Source of the DNA: Scenedesmus sp. ARA3
Lineage: Eukaryota; Chlorophyta; Chlorophyceae; Sphaeropleales; Scenedesmaceae
Direction of reading: 5' to 3'
Assembly (NCBI GenBank): GCA_004335835.1
Contig: RWJK01001238.1
Location: forward strand, 1-64,000
Length of the DNA: 64,000 nucleotides
Below are positions 40,867-52,231 of this stretch, in pieces. Both the position numbers and the translations under genes were made by a program. Under the pieces are notes generated by a model. That model searched no databases and was not told where the DNA came from. It worked only from the letters and a program-made list of their open reading frames with translations. The first letter of the stretch is position 1. Every line of letters starts with the position of its first letter.

Positions 40867-42891
40867 TCAAAATGGGTAGCAGCTGCGCAGGCGTGCAACT
40901 GCAGCCACTCTTCTGCCACCGCCAGCCGCATGCTGAACACAGGCAGATGGTGGCAGTGCTCGCACGCAGCTCATCCCACTCAATCTACCATACGTGTTCT
41001 GCAGCCTGCTGCTGTTTGTGCCTACAGCCCTGCTGCTGTCTCTGCTGCCTGCCCGCTGCTGCTGCCCAGCTCGTAATCTGTTGGTAGATGTTGCCAGCAC
41101 AACTTGAGGTGTCCGCCCCAAGGGACTGCAGTAGCTACGTGAGGCCTGGCAGAAGACATGCTGCGCATGCCGCTGCCTCTGCCACAGCTGCTGCTGCTGC
41201 TGCTGCTGCTGTTGGTGCCCTAGCTGCTGGTGCCGCTGCTGCTGCTGGGGTTGCTGCAACAAGCCACCCTGCCACAGACTTGCCCTTGGCGTGGACGGGA
41301 CACCAGCTGGCTGCTGTACCTCCTGACCAGCAGCGCCTACAGCAGCCTCCATGCTTGCCCTTGCATCACTACTGCTGCTGCTGCTGCCGCCGCCAGGACC
41401 ACCGCCAGCATCATCGTCGTCACCATCATCCCCATCTCTAGCCTGCTGCTGCTGCTGCTGCTGCTGCTGCCGCCGCTGCTGCGCCACAAGCAGCAGCTCG
41501 CGCTGCCGCTGGCGCTGCCGCTGCAGCAGCGCCTTGTCCCTGTCAGACAGCAGCACATCAGCAGGCACCTCATCCGGATCATACAGCACCACATTGCCAC
41601 CCTGCCGCACCTGCACGTGTAAACACGCAAGTGTTGTCAGCGACCCAGGCAGCAGTACATATAGAGCCTTAGCGAGTGTGAAGTCTATTACAAGGATAAC
41701 GAGGTTTTTGGCTCTTGACAGCCTCGTCAGAACCTGTGTAGACCACAGATCGTGTCAGGCTAAGTAAGTAGGTGCTCTTGAGAAAAGCTGTACAGCTGAC
41801 ACTGTGAATGACAGTGTGACAGCAAAACCTCGGCAGGCACCTCATCAGGATCATACAGCACCAGATTTCATTAATATTTTGCCCTGCCGCACCTGCACCA
41901 TCCACTCATCCCCGAGCTGCACCAGCTGGCCCCTGCTGCCAAGCAAGCCGCCGCTGCTGCTGCTGCTGCCGCGCCGCGGCCCCAGCACCCCTCCAAGCAG
42001 GCCTACTGCAGGGCCCAGCAGCAGCCGCACAGCAGCTGCAGCAGCGCTGCTGGCGACCTCTGTCGCCACCTCCATTGCTTCTGCAGCGTCTGGCAACAAC
42101 TTGCTGCTGCTGCTGCTGTTAGGTGCTGCAGCTTGTGCCTCTACAGGGATTGGCTGCTGCTGCTGCTGGCTGCTTTTTGCCTGGAACCTGCTAGGCGGTG
42201 CTGCTGTCAACATGGCCTCCTCTGCAGCACTGCTGCTGCTGCTGCTGCTGCCAGCTGCAGCAGGCAGCTCACTGCCAGTGTAGCCTGCGGATGCATCACC
42301 TGCAGCCGTTACAGCTGCAGCCACATCCAGCCGCATCACAAGCAGCTCTGCATCTGTGCTGGTGAACTCCTGCTGAGCCCCAGCACCAGCAGACACTACT
42401 GCTGCTGCTGCTGCTGCTCCATCTTGCTGGTGCTGCTGCTGCTGCTGCTGCTGCTGAGGCCCAAACTGTCGCCGCTGCGAGAGCTGCTTGCTGTAGTACC
42501 CCGGCAGGATGGCTGCTGCGCTGAAGCCTGCTTTCTGGTACAAGCTGCGCGCTGGGGCGTTGCTGTCCTGCACATGCAGGAACAGCAGCGACGCCCTGCA
42601 GGCGGGAACAGCAGAAGCACAGCATGACAGCACAGTATGAGTGACAGCATGCAGCAGCATTGGGCTGTCCGCTGTGCGTGTGAGCAGCTTCAGCTGCACC
42701 TGACTTGGCGAGTGAAATGGACATTTGTAAGTACAATCTACCAGTTACTGTGTGCAGTTGCGTTGATGGGTGCCTAGGATCTTGTTTTCAGCACCCCCCA
42801 TTAATACCATCCTTCCCCTTTAACACGGCATCAAACACCAACAGCTGCTCAGCAGCAGCGACTTCAGCGTGGGGCCATGCAATCCACAAGC

Positions 42892-42954
<63 letters not shown>

Positions 42955-43068
42955 ACCCGCGTGTGCGTGCGTGTGTCTTGACCTGCTTGATGAGCCGGCT
43001 GGCCACGCCACGCCGCCTGAACTCAGGCACCACCCCCAGCAGCACCACCTCCAGCGCCAGCACATCAG

Positions 43069-43109
<41 letters not shown>

Positions 43110-43474
43110 GCACCAGCATGTGCTTCAGGCTGCGCGCTGCTGCTTGACCCACTACTACTGCTGCTGGCAGCAGCTCCATCGGGCTGCTCTGCTGCTGCTG
43201 CTGCTGACTGTGACAGTGCAGCACTGAGGTACTGTGACTCCTGCAAGGCAGCAGCAGGCCCACAAGTGCTTGAGTGTGAGCAACACCCACCTGGTGGGAG
43301 TTTTGTACAGGGCTGGTCGTGGTGAGCACTGTCCAATGCAGATCTAATGCTGTCTGGCATCCTGTGCCTGAATCAGATAAAGCACTAGCAGAACCTGCAT
43401 AGCTGCTGCCGGCACGATTGCAAGCACATTGCACAGCGTGAGCGCCTGCCGCACTGCTGCTCACCATGCTGGCA

Positions 43475-43523
<49 letters not shown>

Positions 43524-44075
43524 CTGGCCTCACCTGAGGGAACTCCTGCACACTGCCTAATGCTGCTGCAACGAAGCCCACAATGCGCTCCGTGCCAGAG
43601 CTTGAGGAGGCAACAGCAGCCAGGCAGAACCACCTGCACACACACAACCAAGTGGTCAGCAAGCAGCAAGGGGATGCTGCCGCACACAGCGCCACAGTAG
43701 AGGTGCACATGGGAGCTGAAACGGTTGCGTTGATGATTGTGACTGGTGCTGTGATGTTCACGGCTGCAGGTGCTGCAGCTGGCTGCTGCTTGCATACCTG
43801 TCAGAACTGATGATGTCCTTCAGGCTGAGATCATGGGCGTCAAAAGCGAACAGCAAAGCACTTGCAGCCTGATATCACAGCGGCACAGGTAAGCAGGGGT
43901 GAGTTGAGGTCAGCATGCGTTGCACAGCTGCACAGGTGTGTTGGAGAGGTTGCCAGCACAGGTAGCTGCAGGTGAACCAGTGACAGCTGCATGCACAGAC
44001 AACACAGCCCACCTCTAGTTCAGGCAGATCCTGTGGCCTGATAAACCGGTGGTAAAAGCGCTGTCGTTGCGCCAT
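40867..44075 (-). CDS. NAA60-like GNAT N-acetyltransferase with long low-complexity extension
   Basis: Six exons on the minus strand, 44075-44013, 43868-43798, 43633-43534, 43240-42957, 42595-41893 and 41610-40867, give 654 residues. The GNAT fold is split over them: FIRPQDLPELE, then CLAAVASS...IVGFVAAALG, then the acetyl-CoA loop VVPEFRRRGVASRL (R153xxG156xA158), then FLHVQDSNAPARSLYQKAGF with the family's HV...N..A..(L/F)Y...GF signature and LPGYY. These match NAA60/NAA50-type enzymes, which acetylate protein N-termini (NAA60 on transmembrane proteins at the Golgi or, in plants, the plasma membrane). Human NAA60 is about 240 residues; here Ala/Ser/Gln tracts interrupt the domain (residues 79-140) and a 400-residue tail follows. 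I see no clear membrane anchor. Start chosen: MAQRQRFYHRF, the only ATG before the first exon's conserved part. The gene is divergent from the Clp-N gene, 412 bp apart. Confidence 0.82.
41820..41892 (-). repeat. Copy of the acetyltransferase last exon's start at the 5' end of its upstream intron
   Basis: The intron between exons 42595-41893 and 41610-40867 opens with GTGCGGCAGGG and continues as a decayed copy of the next exon (VLYDPDEVP region, GTGCTGTATGATCC). It directly abuts the upstream exon with no gap, so the first exon plus this copy reads like an unspliced version of the junction. Confidence 0.88.
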
Positions 44076-44487
44076 CAGGCTGCTGATCTTGAAGAGGGCG
44101 CGCACTGCTCAGCAACACGACTCCGATGTCATGCAAAGCGCATTCGCAACCATTTCATTTCAAAACGCTTGTGGTTGGACATCTTATGCTGCTGCTCAAC
44201 ATCAATATGTTCTTCCACAACAACCACAGGAGTTCACAAGACATGACACGCTGGTGGGTGACGCCTGGTGAAGACCCCAAACGGTGCAACCCTGTGTGTT
44301 ACATCCACATCCACCAACGAATTACTTTAATTGATCTCGTTTGCATCTTGCGCGCCCATCCTGACATTCACGCCCCGCCTCATTTCGCAAACACGGCTTT
44401 ACAGGCTGCCACAGACTAATTTTACTGCAGCTCGTGTTTCCTACTGATTCATCTTAAGGCGTAACAGTTGCATAACCAGCAGCCAGG
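44076..44487. promoter_or_regulatory. Divergent promoter region
   Basis: The 412 bp between two start codons facing apart must hold both 5' UTRs and promoters. The sequence is less GC- and triplet-rich than its flanks. No specific element is recognised. Confidence 0.5.
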
Positions 44488-45417
44488 ATGTTCACCCCGA
44501 TTCAGCGACGTGCTTCCGTCTCAGCAGGGGCATCCATCCCACGGGTGATGCCCTGTCGCATTCAAGCTGCAGGAAGGGTGTGCTCGGCAAAGGCGGAGCA
44601 GCCCACGCTGCAACAGGAGCAGGAGGCACAGCTGCTGCAGGCTGCTTTCAATGCCTCCCTGGAGAGGATTGTTGGGGCCATGCCAGGAAGTGAGCAGCAG
44701 TCCAATTGGGTTTCCACACACTCTCTCTGTACACATAGTTTGCTCAATCACAAAGTCGTGTTGCACGGAGGCAGCTTGGTGCTACCATGGCAGTGTGCGC
44801 AGCTCAGCGCCTGATTGCATCAGCTCTCAAGCTGACGTCTGCACGCTCCTTCACCAGCATGTGGCTGGGCGTTGCTGGCAGCTGCCCCCAGCGCCCCAAC
44901 AATCTGGTTTGTCCAGTCAGGGCCAGCGTTGATGCACTGCAATGTTAATGTGCCTGCTGGTTTCCTGCAGGCGCTGAGAGCAGCGTGGAGGAGATTGGCC
45001 GCCTGGCGCTGCTGCACTCCACGCAGCGCCGCTTCAGCCGCACCCACATGAACACAGTCAACATGTCTCTCGAGGTGCGATGCCAGGCTTCCTGCAGCTG
45101 TGGACAGCAGGTGCTGCGGGGCTGGTGGAGCGACTGCTGCACCTGGTGTGCCCCTCTGTCAGCAGTGGTGTGGTGCCTGTCAATCAATGGATCCTGGGGT
45201 GTCATAGCAGCATACTGCATTGACAGCAAGAGGTTGCCCAGCTGTCATGCATACAGAGCTGGCTGTCAGCGGGCTGGAAATCGCTCTTGCACATGGCAGG
45301 AGCTGCTGTGATGCACACTCACCCTGCTGCTCGCATCTGTCCGCTCTGGCTGCAGGAAGATGACTCACCAGCCAGCGTCTGTGAGCAGCTGCCGCTGTCG
45401 CAGCTGGCTTTCAAGGT

Positions 45418-45460
<43 letters not shown>

Positions 45461-46890
45461 CATGATTTTGTTAGTGGTTCTGCTATGCAGCATGCGTTGT
45501 CTCCTACACAGCAGCTCGTTGCGCATCACCTGCTGTGTGATCGGCCAGCTTGCAGGACTGCTGCAATGCCAGCCAGCAGACAATCCCAAGGTAACACAAC
45601 GTACGACTCCAACTTTCAGCTGCTGATGACACGTGCACCTGCAACATGCTGCTTGCTCCTGCTTCCAGGCGCTCCTGCGTGCCAGCCTGGCAGCTGCGCG
45701 GCTCAACCACCGCTACCTCACCACACCACACATCCTGCTGGGCCTCTTGTCAGCCAGCAGCAGCATCAGCAGCAGCAGCAGCAGCGATGCAACCGCCCAG
45801 TGTGGTGCAGCCTGCCTGGCGCCGGCCGCTGGGCGCTATGCGGATGCAGAAGCTGCTGTGCGGGCGATGATTGATGGGCCCAACAGCACTGCCGTCAGTG
45901 CTGCTGTGGGTGCCGCAGCCAGCATGATGACGCAGTCAAGGGGCCTTGACGCAGTGGCGTGGTGCGGGGAGTTGTCAGCGCGAGCACAGGCGGTGCTGCT
46001 GGCTGCAGAGCAGCTAAGGCAGCAGTCAGGTGGGGATGCGGCTTGAGCTTTGTACATGCATGGCTAGCTTGTGGGCTTGCGGGGTGCGGCACGTGCCTTT
46101 TGGCCGATGCATTGGAAGGGACAGGGTGGGCGATAGCTGGCTGCCTCAATTGCATGCGCGCTGTTTCGCGCGCATGCAATGCTGCAGGGCAGCAGTTTGA
46201 AACAAGTACTGCTGTCAGCTGGGCTGACTCTGAAATGTGCCTGCCTGCTTTTTGCCGCCCCTGCTGCTGCGCTGCACTTCCTGCCCTCAGGCCACCCCCT
46301 CCTCAGCAGCAGCCACCTGCTGTCAGCGCTGCTGCAGGATTCGGCCAGCTCGCAGCAGCCCTGGGTCGGCAGCCTGCTGACTCAGCTGCAGCTGGATGCA
46401 GCCAGCATGCAGCAGCAGCTGCAGCAGCAGCTGCAGGCTGAGGCGGCAGCTGGAGATGCAGCTGCAGCAGAGGACTGCGTGCTGTGTGAGCCAGTGGGGT
46501 TCCTGCATGAGGTGTTCTACCAGAGCCTGCTCAGGTGAGGCTGCAGGACATGCACCTGCTGATGTGCAGCACATACAGCCGCAGCAACAGCTGAGGTGTG
46601 AAGAGACCGCCATCCACTGCTTCAGTTTAGCACAGGTGATGTGCAGTTGGGCTGTGCATCACACCGCATGCTTTATGTGATGCTTGTGAGGTCGGCGGTG
46701 CCAAAGCAGCTGGGGGCTGGAGTCTGCACCATGATGCAATGCAGCTGACATGCTTTTGTACTGTGCACTGCTTCGTGGTGTGTTGCGCTTTGCCATGCAA
46801 ACTAACAGTGAGCCATGATGCTGCTGCATGCCCTGTCGTTGCAGGTCCCTGGCGCCCGCTGCTCCTGCTGCCAGCTACAGCCTCAACTGA
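44488..46890 (+). CDS. Chloroplast-type double Clp N-domain protein, ClpT-like
   Basis: Six exons, 44488-44689, 44971-45074, 45356-45415, 45669-46029, 46291-46534 and 46845-46890, give 338 residues. The N-terminus (MFTPIQRRASVSAGASIPR, ending near VCSA) looks like an algal chloroplast transit peptide. Two Clp N-type repeats follow: residues 123-149 (ALLRASLAAARLNHRYLTTP then HILLGLL) and about 219-256 (LSARAQAVLLAAEQLRQQSG then HPLLSSSHLLSALL), the pattern A...A...AR..GH.Y..T.HLLLGLL. There is no AAA+ ATPase module, so it is not ClpC/ClpB. Free-standing plastid Clp N-domain proteins are ClpT subunits, which associate with the ClpP/R core and aid its assembly. A 20-residue exon (45356-45415) precedes the first repeat. 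Alternative: an unrelated Clp-R domain protein. The phases agree at all five junctions. Confidence 0.75.
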
Positions 46891-47493
46891 AGCAGCGGCA
46901 GCCCCAGGCTGTTGCCCTGGTGTTGTTGCTAGTGCGGCAGGCAGCAATGAAAAGGGCTACTGTGACAGCCGCCACGCTTGTTGTTGAGCATGGTGGCGCT
47001 TGTGTGTTCTGTTCTATGTGTATGTGGCCTTGTGTATCTGGCCTTGGTGTTTTGCCTTGCGACTTCAGGTGGTGGTTGGTTGTGTACCACATGCGTCAAG
47101 CATGAAGTTCATGCTGTGTGCATGGCTGTTGTGCATGAAGGGCCGTGTATTTTTCAAGGATGGTTGTAGCATAGAATGTGCTGTGGTTGGCTGTATGTTG
47201 TGTGGCTGACTGACCGGACCGCGAGCTGGGTGGATCACCTGTGATGCTGTTTGTTTCTGGCCTCGTTTTTCTTTGCACGTCAGAATTGCAGTGTGAACCA
47301 CCTGAACATCACTGGGCGCCTTCAATTTATGAATTTTACCATCACATGCATGTTATGGAGTAGCATCATCGACGCAAACACATCTCCACAGGTGCAGCCT
47401 CTGTTTCTGCACGGCGCGTGCCGCACATTACCAGCGGTGTGTTGGCCGCACCGATGCTGGATCTATGCACATGTTGCTTGAGTGCCTGCAGAA

Positions 47494-47498
47494 TGTAA
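47494..47498 (+). terminator. TGTAA polyadenylation-type signal
   Basis: TGTAA lies about 604 bp after the Clp-N protein stop. It is the first clear match downstream. Confidence 0.35.
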
Positions 47499-47641
47499 GA
47501 CGCGACTATGCAACAGTGTGTATATTCTTGAAACGTGCAGCACGTCCTGTGTTGCAGGTTAGCATAGAAGGCACGTGTACTGGTGCCTCTTGTCACTGAG
47601 CAGGCCTGTGGCGTCGCGATCTGGCGAGCATCAAGAATTGT

Positions 47642-47777
47642 TTTTCATAGGCGTCTGCTGCAATTATCGCATTTTGTGTGATCAAGCGCCTACTACACTG
47701 TTGAATTCTCAGGATTTTTCATAGGCGTCTGCTGCAATTATCGCATGTTGTGTGCTCAAGCGCCTTCTACACTGTCG
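47642..47777 (+). repeat. Two-copy direct repeat upstream of the PH/SHOCT gene
   Basis: A ~62-bp unit (TTTTCATAGGCGTCTGCTGC, then CAATTATCGCAT and CTCAAGCGCC/ATCAAGCGCC) occurs at 47642-47703 and 47715-47777 with only a few differences. The second copy ends about 195 bp before the start codon, so it may overlap promoter elements. Confidence 0.9.
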
Positions 47778-47970
47778 TGTGGCACATGGCGCGTAGTTGA
47801 CCCGAAGTTGACCAGTCAATCAGCCCTGAAACCTTTCCCTGGCGCCGGGTTCGCTCATTCCCACCACAAAATGGAAACACGACACAAATTACTTTCTATA
47901 TATCGACCCTGCTGCGTTCGTTCACGCGAGTTCACGCCTACTCGCTCGCACAGCAGCAATACACCTGCGC

Positions 47971-48955
47971 ATGCCAGCGATTCACGCCATGGACGCTGCC
48001 TCACCCTCTGCTCAATCGCTTCAGCGCTTCCTGGAGACGGAAGACCTGTCTCTGCTGGAGAAGCCACTCATCTTCGAGAAGAAGAACAGCTTCAAGTACC
48101 TGCAGTGCTGCTATGGGAGCCTTCTTTGCCTGGCTACCAGCGGCTTGTCGGCCTTTTGGCTGCCTATTGGTGAGTGTTTGACGGCGGCAACAAGTTGATC
48201 AGCTGCTTGCACCACCTGCCTGCACCAGGCAGCAGGTTCCACAGTTGCAGTCAACCCCACCTGTACTGCTGTTCTGCGGGGAGCATGCAAGCATCAACTG
48301 AGAACCAAACATTGCAGATTTCAACATATATACTACCTGCCTCAAACTCTTTGCAGGTACATTCTGCCCCTGCATCACCTTCAAGCACTTCTCGCTGCGC
48401 CTGGACGCCGACTCTGTGGAGCTGAAGAGCGCCGCCAATGACTGCTGCTGCCACGTGGCTGAGAGCACCAAGTCGGTCCCCCTTGAGAAGATCACAGACG
48501 TGGAGCTGCAGGAGAGCTGCCTGCACACCTGCTTCGGCCTCAAGTCCATCAACGTGCAGACTGCAGGCTCCGGCATGCCCACAGCCGAGGTGTCTGCAGG
48601 TTTCCTGCAAGCTCCAGACCAGGCGCGCCAGGCCATCTCGCTGGCTGCAAAGCTGCACAGGCAGCGCATGCCTTATGGCGCCTCTGCACCGCCGCCTGCG
48701 CAGCAGAACGGCATGCAGCGTGGCCTGAATGCTGCGCAGCTCTCCACGCGCCTGCAGGCGCTGGAGCAGCTGGTCGTGAAGTGCGCTCTCACGAGGGAGG
48801 AGGCGGCAGCGCTGAAGGTGCCAGTGCTTGCTGCGGAGCAGGACCCCCTGCAGCGCCTGGCTGAGGCCAAGGACTTGCAGGACAGGGGCCTGCTGACTGC
48901 TGCAGAGTACGCCAGCCTGAAGGCCGCCCTGGTGAAGTCGATCATGCAGGGCTAG
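47971..48955 (+). CDS. Membrane-associated PH-like protein with C-terminal SHOCT motif
   Basis: Two exons, 47971-48169 and 48357-48955, give 265 residues. An ATG at 47989 (GCCATGGAC) has the stronger context and would give 259 residues. A hydrophobic segment at about residues 37-75 (CCYGSLLCLATSGLSAFWLP, interrupted by the intron) could span or dip into the membrane. A bacterial-PH (YdbS/YdbT-like) region follows: FSLRLDADSVELKS, VPLEKITDVELQ and INVQTAGSG. The C-terminus, LQRLAEAKDLQDRGLLTAAE with YASLKAALV, is a SHOCT motif, a short helical oligomerisation module common in bacteria. The combination of PH-like domain, membrane segment and SHOCT suggests a membrane-bound scaffold; function is unknown. 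Unlike its neighbours, its intron (187 bp) shows no exon echo and its exons have few triplet tracts. Confidence 0.78.
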
Positions 48956-50011
48956 AGCATGAGGCATGAAGCTGCAGGCGCTGCTGGTGCCTCAGCATGG
49001 TAGTGGAGGATGCAGAGAGAAACAATGAGTTCTACAGACAGCTTACAATGCACGTCTAAAATTCTGACGCGCTGCTAACTTGAGGCATCTGTGGTTGGCT
49101 GGCTGTGGCACTGCAGCACTATGAAATAAACTAATATCACTTTGCAGTGACCAGATGCATTCAGACTCGTCATCAAAAAGCACTTCTTGGCCAGGCTTTG
49201 TTGCCAGCGGTGATATGTGGGCATGTGTGCGAGTGCAGTACATGCGTGCTGCTCACAATGCTTGGGAATGTGTGTGTGTATCTGCGTGTGTGCATCAGTA
49301 GCAGCATATTTTCAAATGTGTGCATGCATCTGTGGCAGGTATTTGTGTGGGGTTCTCACCCACAACCCATCAGTGACGGCTGACGCATTTCTGGCTTCTC
49401 TCAAGCGAGTGTGTTATGTTCTGCTCAGACCTGCTGCAAACCTTGCAGGTAATTACGTGGCTTATGCTGCTTGAAATGGGTGTCAGAAAGGCGCACCAGG
49501 CTGTGGTGCTAGACAAGCGTTCACCTTCTATCAGAACGCTGTTTTCTACTATCAAAGTCAAGCTGGCCGTGCTGCACACTTGTCAGCTGTGCCCAGCGTG
49601 TGCATCCAAATATCTGGCTATCTTTCGCACAACTGTGTTGCTCGGTCCTGTGCAGCGTTGCAACATCACAGCAATCGGTACCTGTGCTGGTGTGTACCTG
49701 TTGTTCCAGCGGTGTGTTTGTCTTTGCCGGTCGTGTGTGTGCTATCTGCAGCTGTGATGTGGTAATAACACAGTTGATGTGTGCAAGTATTATCTGTTAT
49801 GCTTTGTGATTGACAGTGTTTGCAGCACCTGACGTGACACCGATGTGTTGGTGTCTCTGCCGGCCTGCTGTGCCTTGGCGGTGTCACATTGTGACATTGG
49901 TAGTAGGGGCTGGTCTTGTTCCTGTTGAGCAGGAATGAAAGTGCACTGACAGCGCGCATGCTGTGCAGCACTGCCTGTGCATCTGACTTGATCAGGGAGT
50001 GACGATGGGGC

Positions 50012-50042
50012 TAGAAAGCAAGTGTACCCGGCTCCGGTTACA
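50012..50042 (+). repeat. Dispersed ~30-bp element (second copy at 28056-28086)
   Basis: AGCAAGTGTACCCGG followed by CTCCGGTTACAG here, and by TTCTGGTTTCAG near 28057. Both are non-genic sites 22 kb apart, so this is not a local tandem copy. Confidence 0.7.
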
Positions 50043-51613
50043 GTTGCTGCAGCACGGTGATGCGCGGAGTCAGCACTTCAGAACTGTAACACATTTGTTA
50101 CACTGTGTTGTTGAATGCTGTTGACCTTTTATGCAGCTGCTGTGTCCATGACGCGATACCGCTAGCAGCCCTGCACCTGAGTGAAGCACATCTGCTGCCC
50201 ACCATAACGGCTGCGGCCATGGATACGTCAGCGCCGCTCCTTGTTACAGCCTCACATCTCAGGCTGCCTGCAGCAATTGCAATGGCCTCAGGCACAAAAT
50301 TTGTTTGGTCTGTAGTCGAGATGCAACTGCAATGCACTTAAATGTTGATCAGTCGGCACATCGCACACTCACGCAGAGCCAGGCAGCTGTTCAGCCACAA
50401 GCCGGGGCTTCTCGCCGTAACAAGTGAAAGTTTGCTGCCTTGCCTCTCTGTCCTAGCACACGTGTGACAGGTGTCATGTGTGATCATCACGCCGCATATC
50501 ACAAGGCAGCATATGCACATGCACGCTACTGCAGCAAACAAAACCAGTGATGCAGCACCCCCGCTTTTGCTGCCGTCAAAATATGTACGCACCATTCATG
50601 GCATGCGTTGAAACAACTACAAGTTCACGTATGTGCACAACCAGCATGATGCCGGGCGAGGCAAACATCGAAGGCACCCGAGCAAACCTGAAATGTATGC
50701 TAAGCATGTTTGGCAAGCCAAGGAGCTAGCCACACATGTGGCAGTGTGCTGTTGACAACAACAGGCAGAGACACGCCACCACATATAACACACTAGTGAA
50801 GGCGCAACGCTGGACCAGGCTGGCCTTTTTGCAAGGCAGCAAGCATGATACTGCACTTGCCACAGGACCAGCAGCCGCAACGTGGGCGGCATGTTTGTGC
50901 ATGACGTAGCCAAGCAACCGAGCATTTACTCGCCTCGGAGGTTGATTTATCAAAGTACCAAAATATTCTAATGTAGTTGCTGGAGCATCAGGAGCACAGC
51001 AGCAGAAGCACAGGCAGGCGGCTGCCGCTGTCAAGGGCACTTCCACCAAACACATGTGCATATTATGCATCCGTTTCTGGCACTGCTAACATATGCAGAG
51101 CAGTGAAACGAGGGGAAAGCAAGCAGGGTCACGCTTTTCCCCATTCTCTTTGGCAGCAAAATCTACATCAAACAACCCATCAGGAATGCGCTACATCCCT
51201 ACGTATGTGTGAGAGCATGGCTTGCGCCACGCCTCAATGAGGCACCCGGAAAGCACCACTGCTAGTGAGCTGGGAGACATCACCAGGCAACACAGGCATA
51301 ACACCTGGTGTCTGCTGCACTCAGCTGCCACAAAAAGCAAGATGCGAGGTCGTTTATGCAAGTGCAAACGCACACACCTCAAAGGTTGGCAGCTGCTCTC
51401 CACGCATGTGTGACAGCCCTGCGCCTGGCAACAAGCGCCACAGCATATAATGCGCCACTGCGTGCTGCACTGAGATGCCCACCACATATGTTATCACGTC
51501 AAGTTGGATCCGAAACACCCCTGACACCCAACACAGAGCCATAAATCACATATATGTGGGCTCTGGCAGTGTTGTGCTGGTAACAGTTCCCAACCACGTA
51601 CAGCAAACAACTA

Positions 51614-51782
51614 TAACAAGCCTTTGAGTGAGTGAGTGAGTGACTACCCAGGCAGCGCTGCAGCTCCTGGGTAAGTTAAGGCTAAGAGGGCGTGTGTGGC
51701 CAGGGGCGGCGCCCCTGGGCTCCACACCCTCTTCCCGTCCGCTTTCGCCCTAGGGCACAAGCAGGGCGTAACAAGCCTTTGA
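51614..51782. repeat. Hairpin-containing element between 14-bp direct repeats
   Basis: TAACAAGCCTTTGA occurs at 51614-51627 and 51769-51782. The 141 bp between hold a GAGT microsatellite and an imperfect palindrome (51686-51733; arms AGAGGGCGTGTGTGGCCAGG and its near-reverse-complement CCTGGGCTCCACACCCTCT). It could be a small foldback mobile element with target duplication, or a tandem duplication remnant. Confidence 0.6.
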
Positions 51783-51905
51783 AGCAGACTGCAGCACAGC
51801 TGGCCACTGAAACACGTAGCTGGCAGCCGGCCAACCACCAAGCAAGCCAGGCAGTGTGGCAAAACAGCAGCTGCGGCCAGCCATCTGTGTACAAACATAC
51901 CTTAT

Positions 51906-51910
51906 TTACA
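51906..51910 (-). terminator. TGTAA polyadenylation-type signal for the Cys-rich protein gene
   Basis: TGTAA on the minus strand lies 322 bp downstream of the stop of the Cys-rich protein gene. Confidence 0.45.
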
Positions 51911-52231
51911 TCAGTGCCACCATGCCTCATATTGTAGCTGCCAGAGCATGGCACTTTGGTGCACTCTTTGCACGTGGCAGATTATTGCGAGTTCATGCAC
52001 CCAAAATGCAACATTCAGCATACAGAGCTGTCAGTTCACTAACCATGCACAGCACCAGGGCCTAACAACACGTGGACGCCTGCAATCCACACACCCTCAA
52101 TCACAGCATGTGCAATACCACAGCCGCTGCATCCTCGTACCATGATGCACAACGCAACCTCAGCACCAGCCTCTCTGCTTGCCTGTGTGACACTCGAATC
52201 ACAGCAACAAGCAGCCGGCCGGCATCACAGC

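Larger units (their letters stand above)
46891..47970 (+). other. Clp-N gene 3' UTR and upstream region of the PH/SHOCT gene
   Basis: No coding exon is supported. A TGTAA lies at 47494-47498. A 73-bp-spaced direct repeat occupies 47642-47777. Confidence 0.5.
48956..52231 (+). other. Intergenic region with scattered repeats
   Basis: This stretch holds the 3' UTR of the PH/SHOCT gene, then about 3 kb with no supportable exon on either strand. It contains a (GAGT)n run at 51626-51643, a hairpin at 51686-51733 and a short dispersed element near 50012-50040. Confidence 0.55.
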
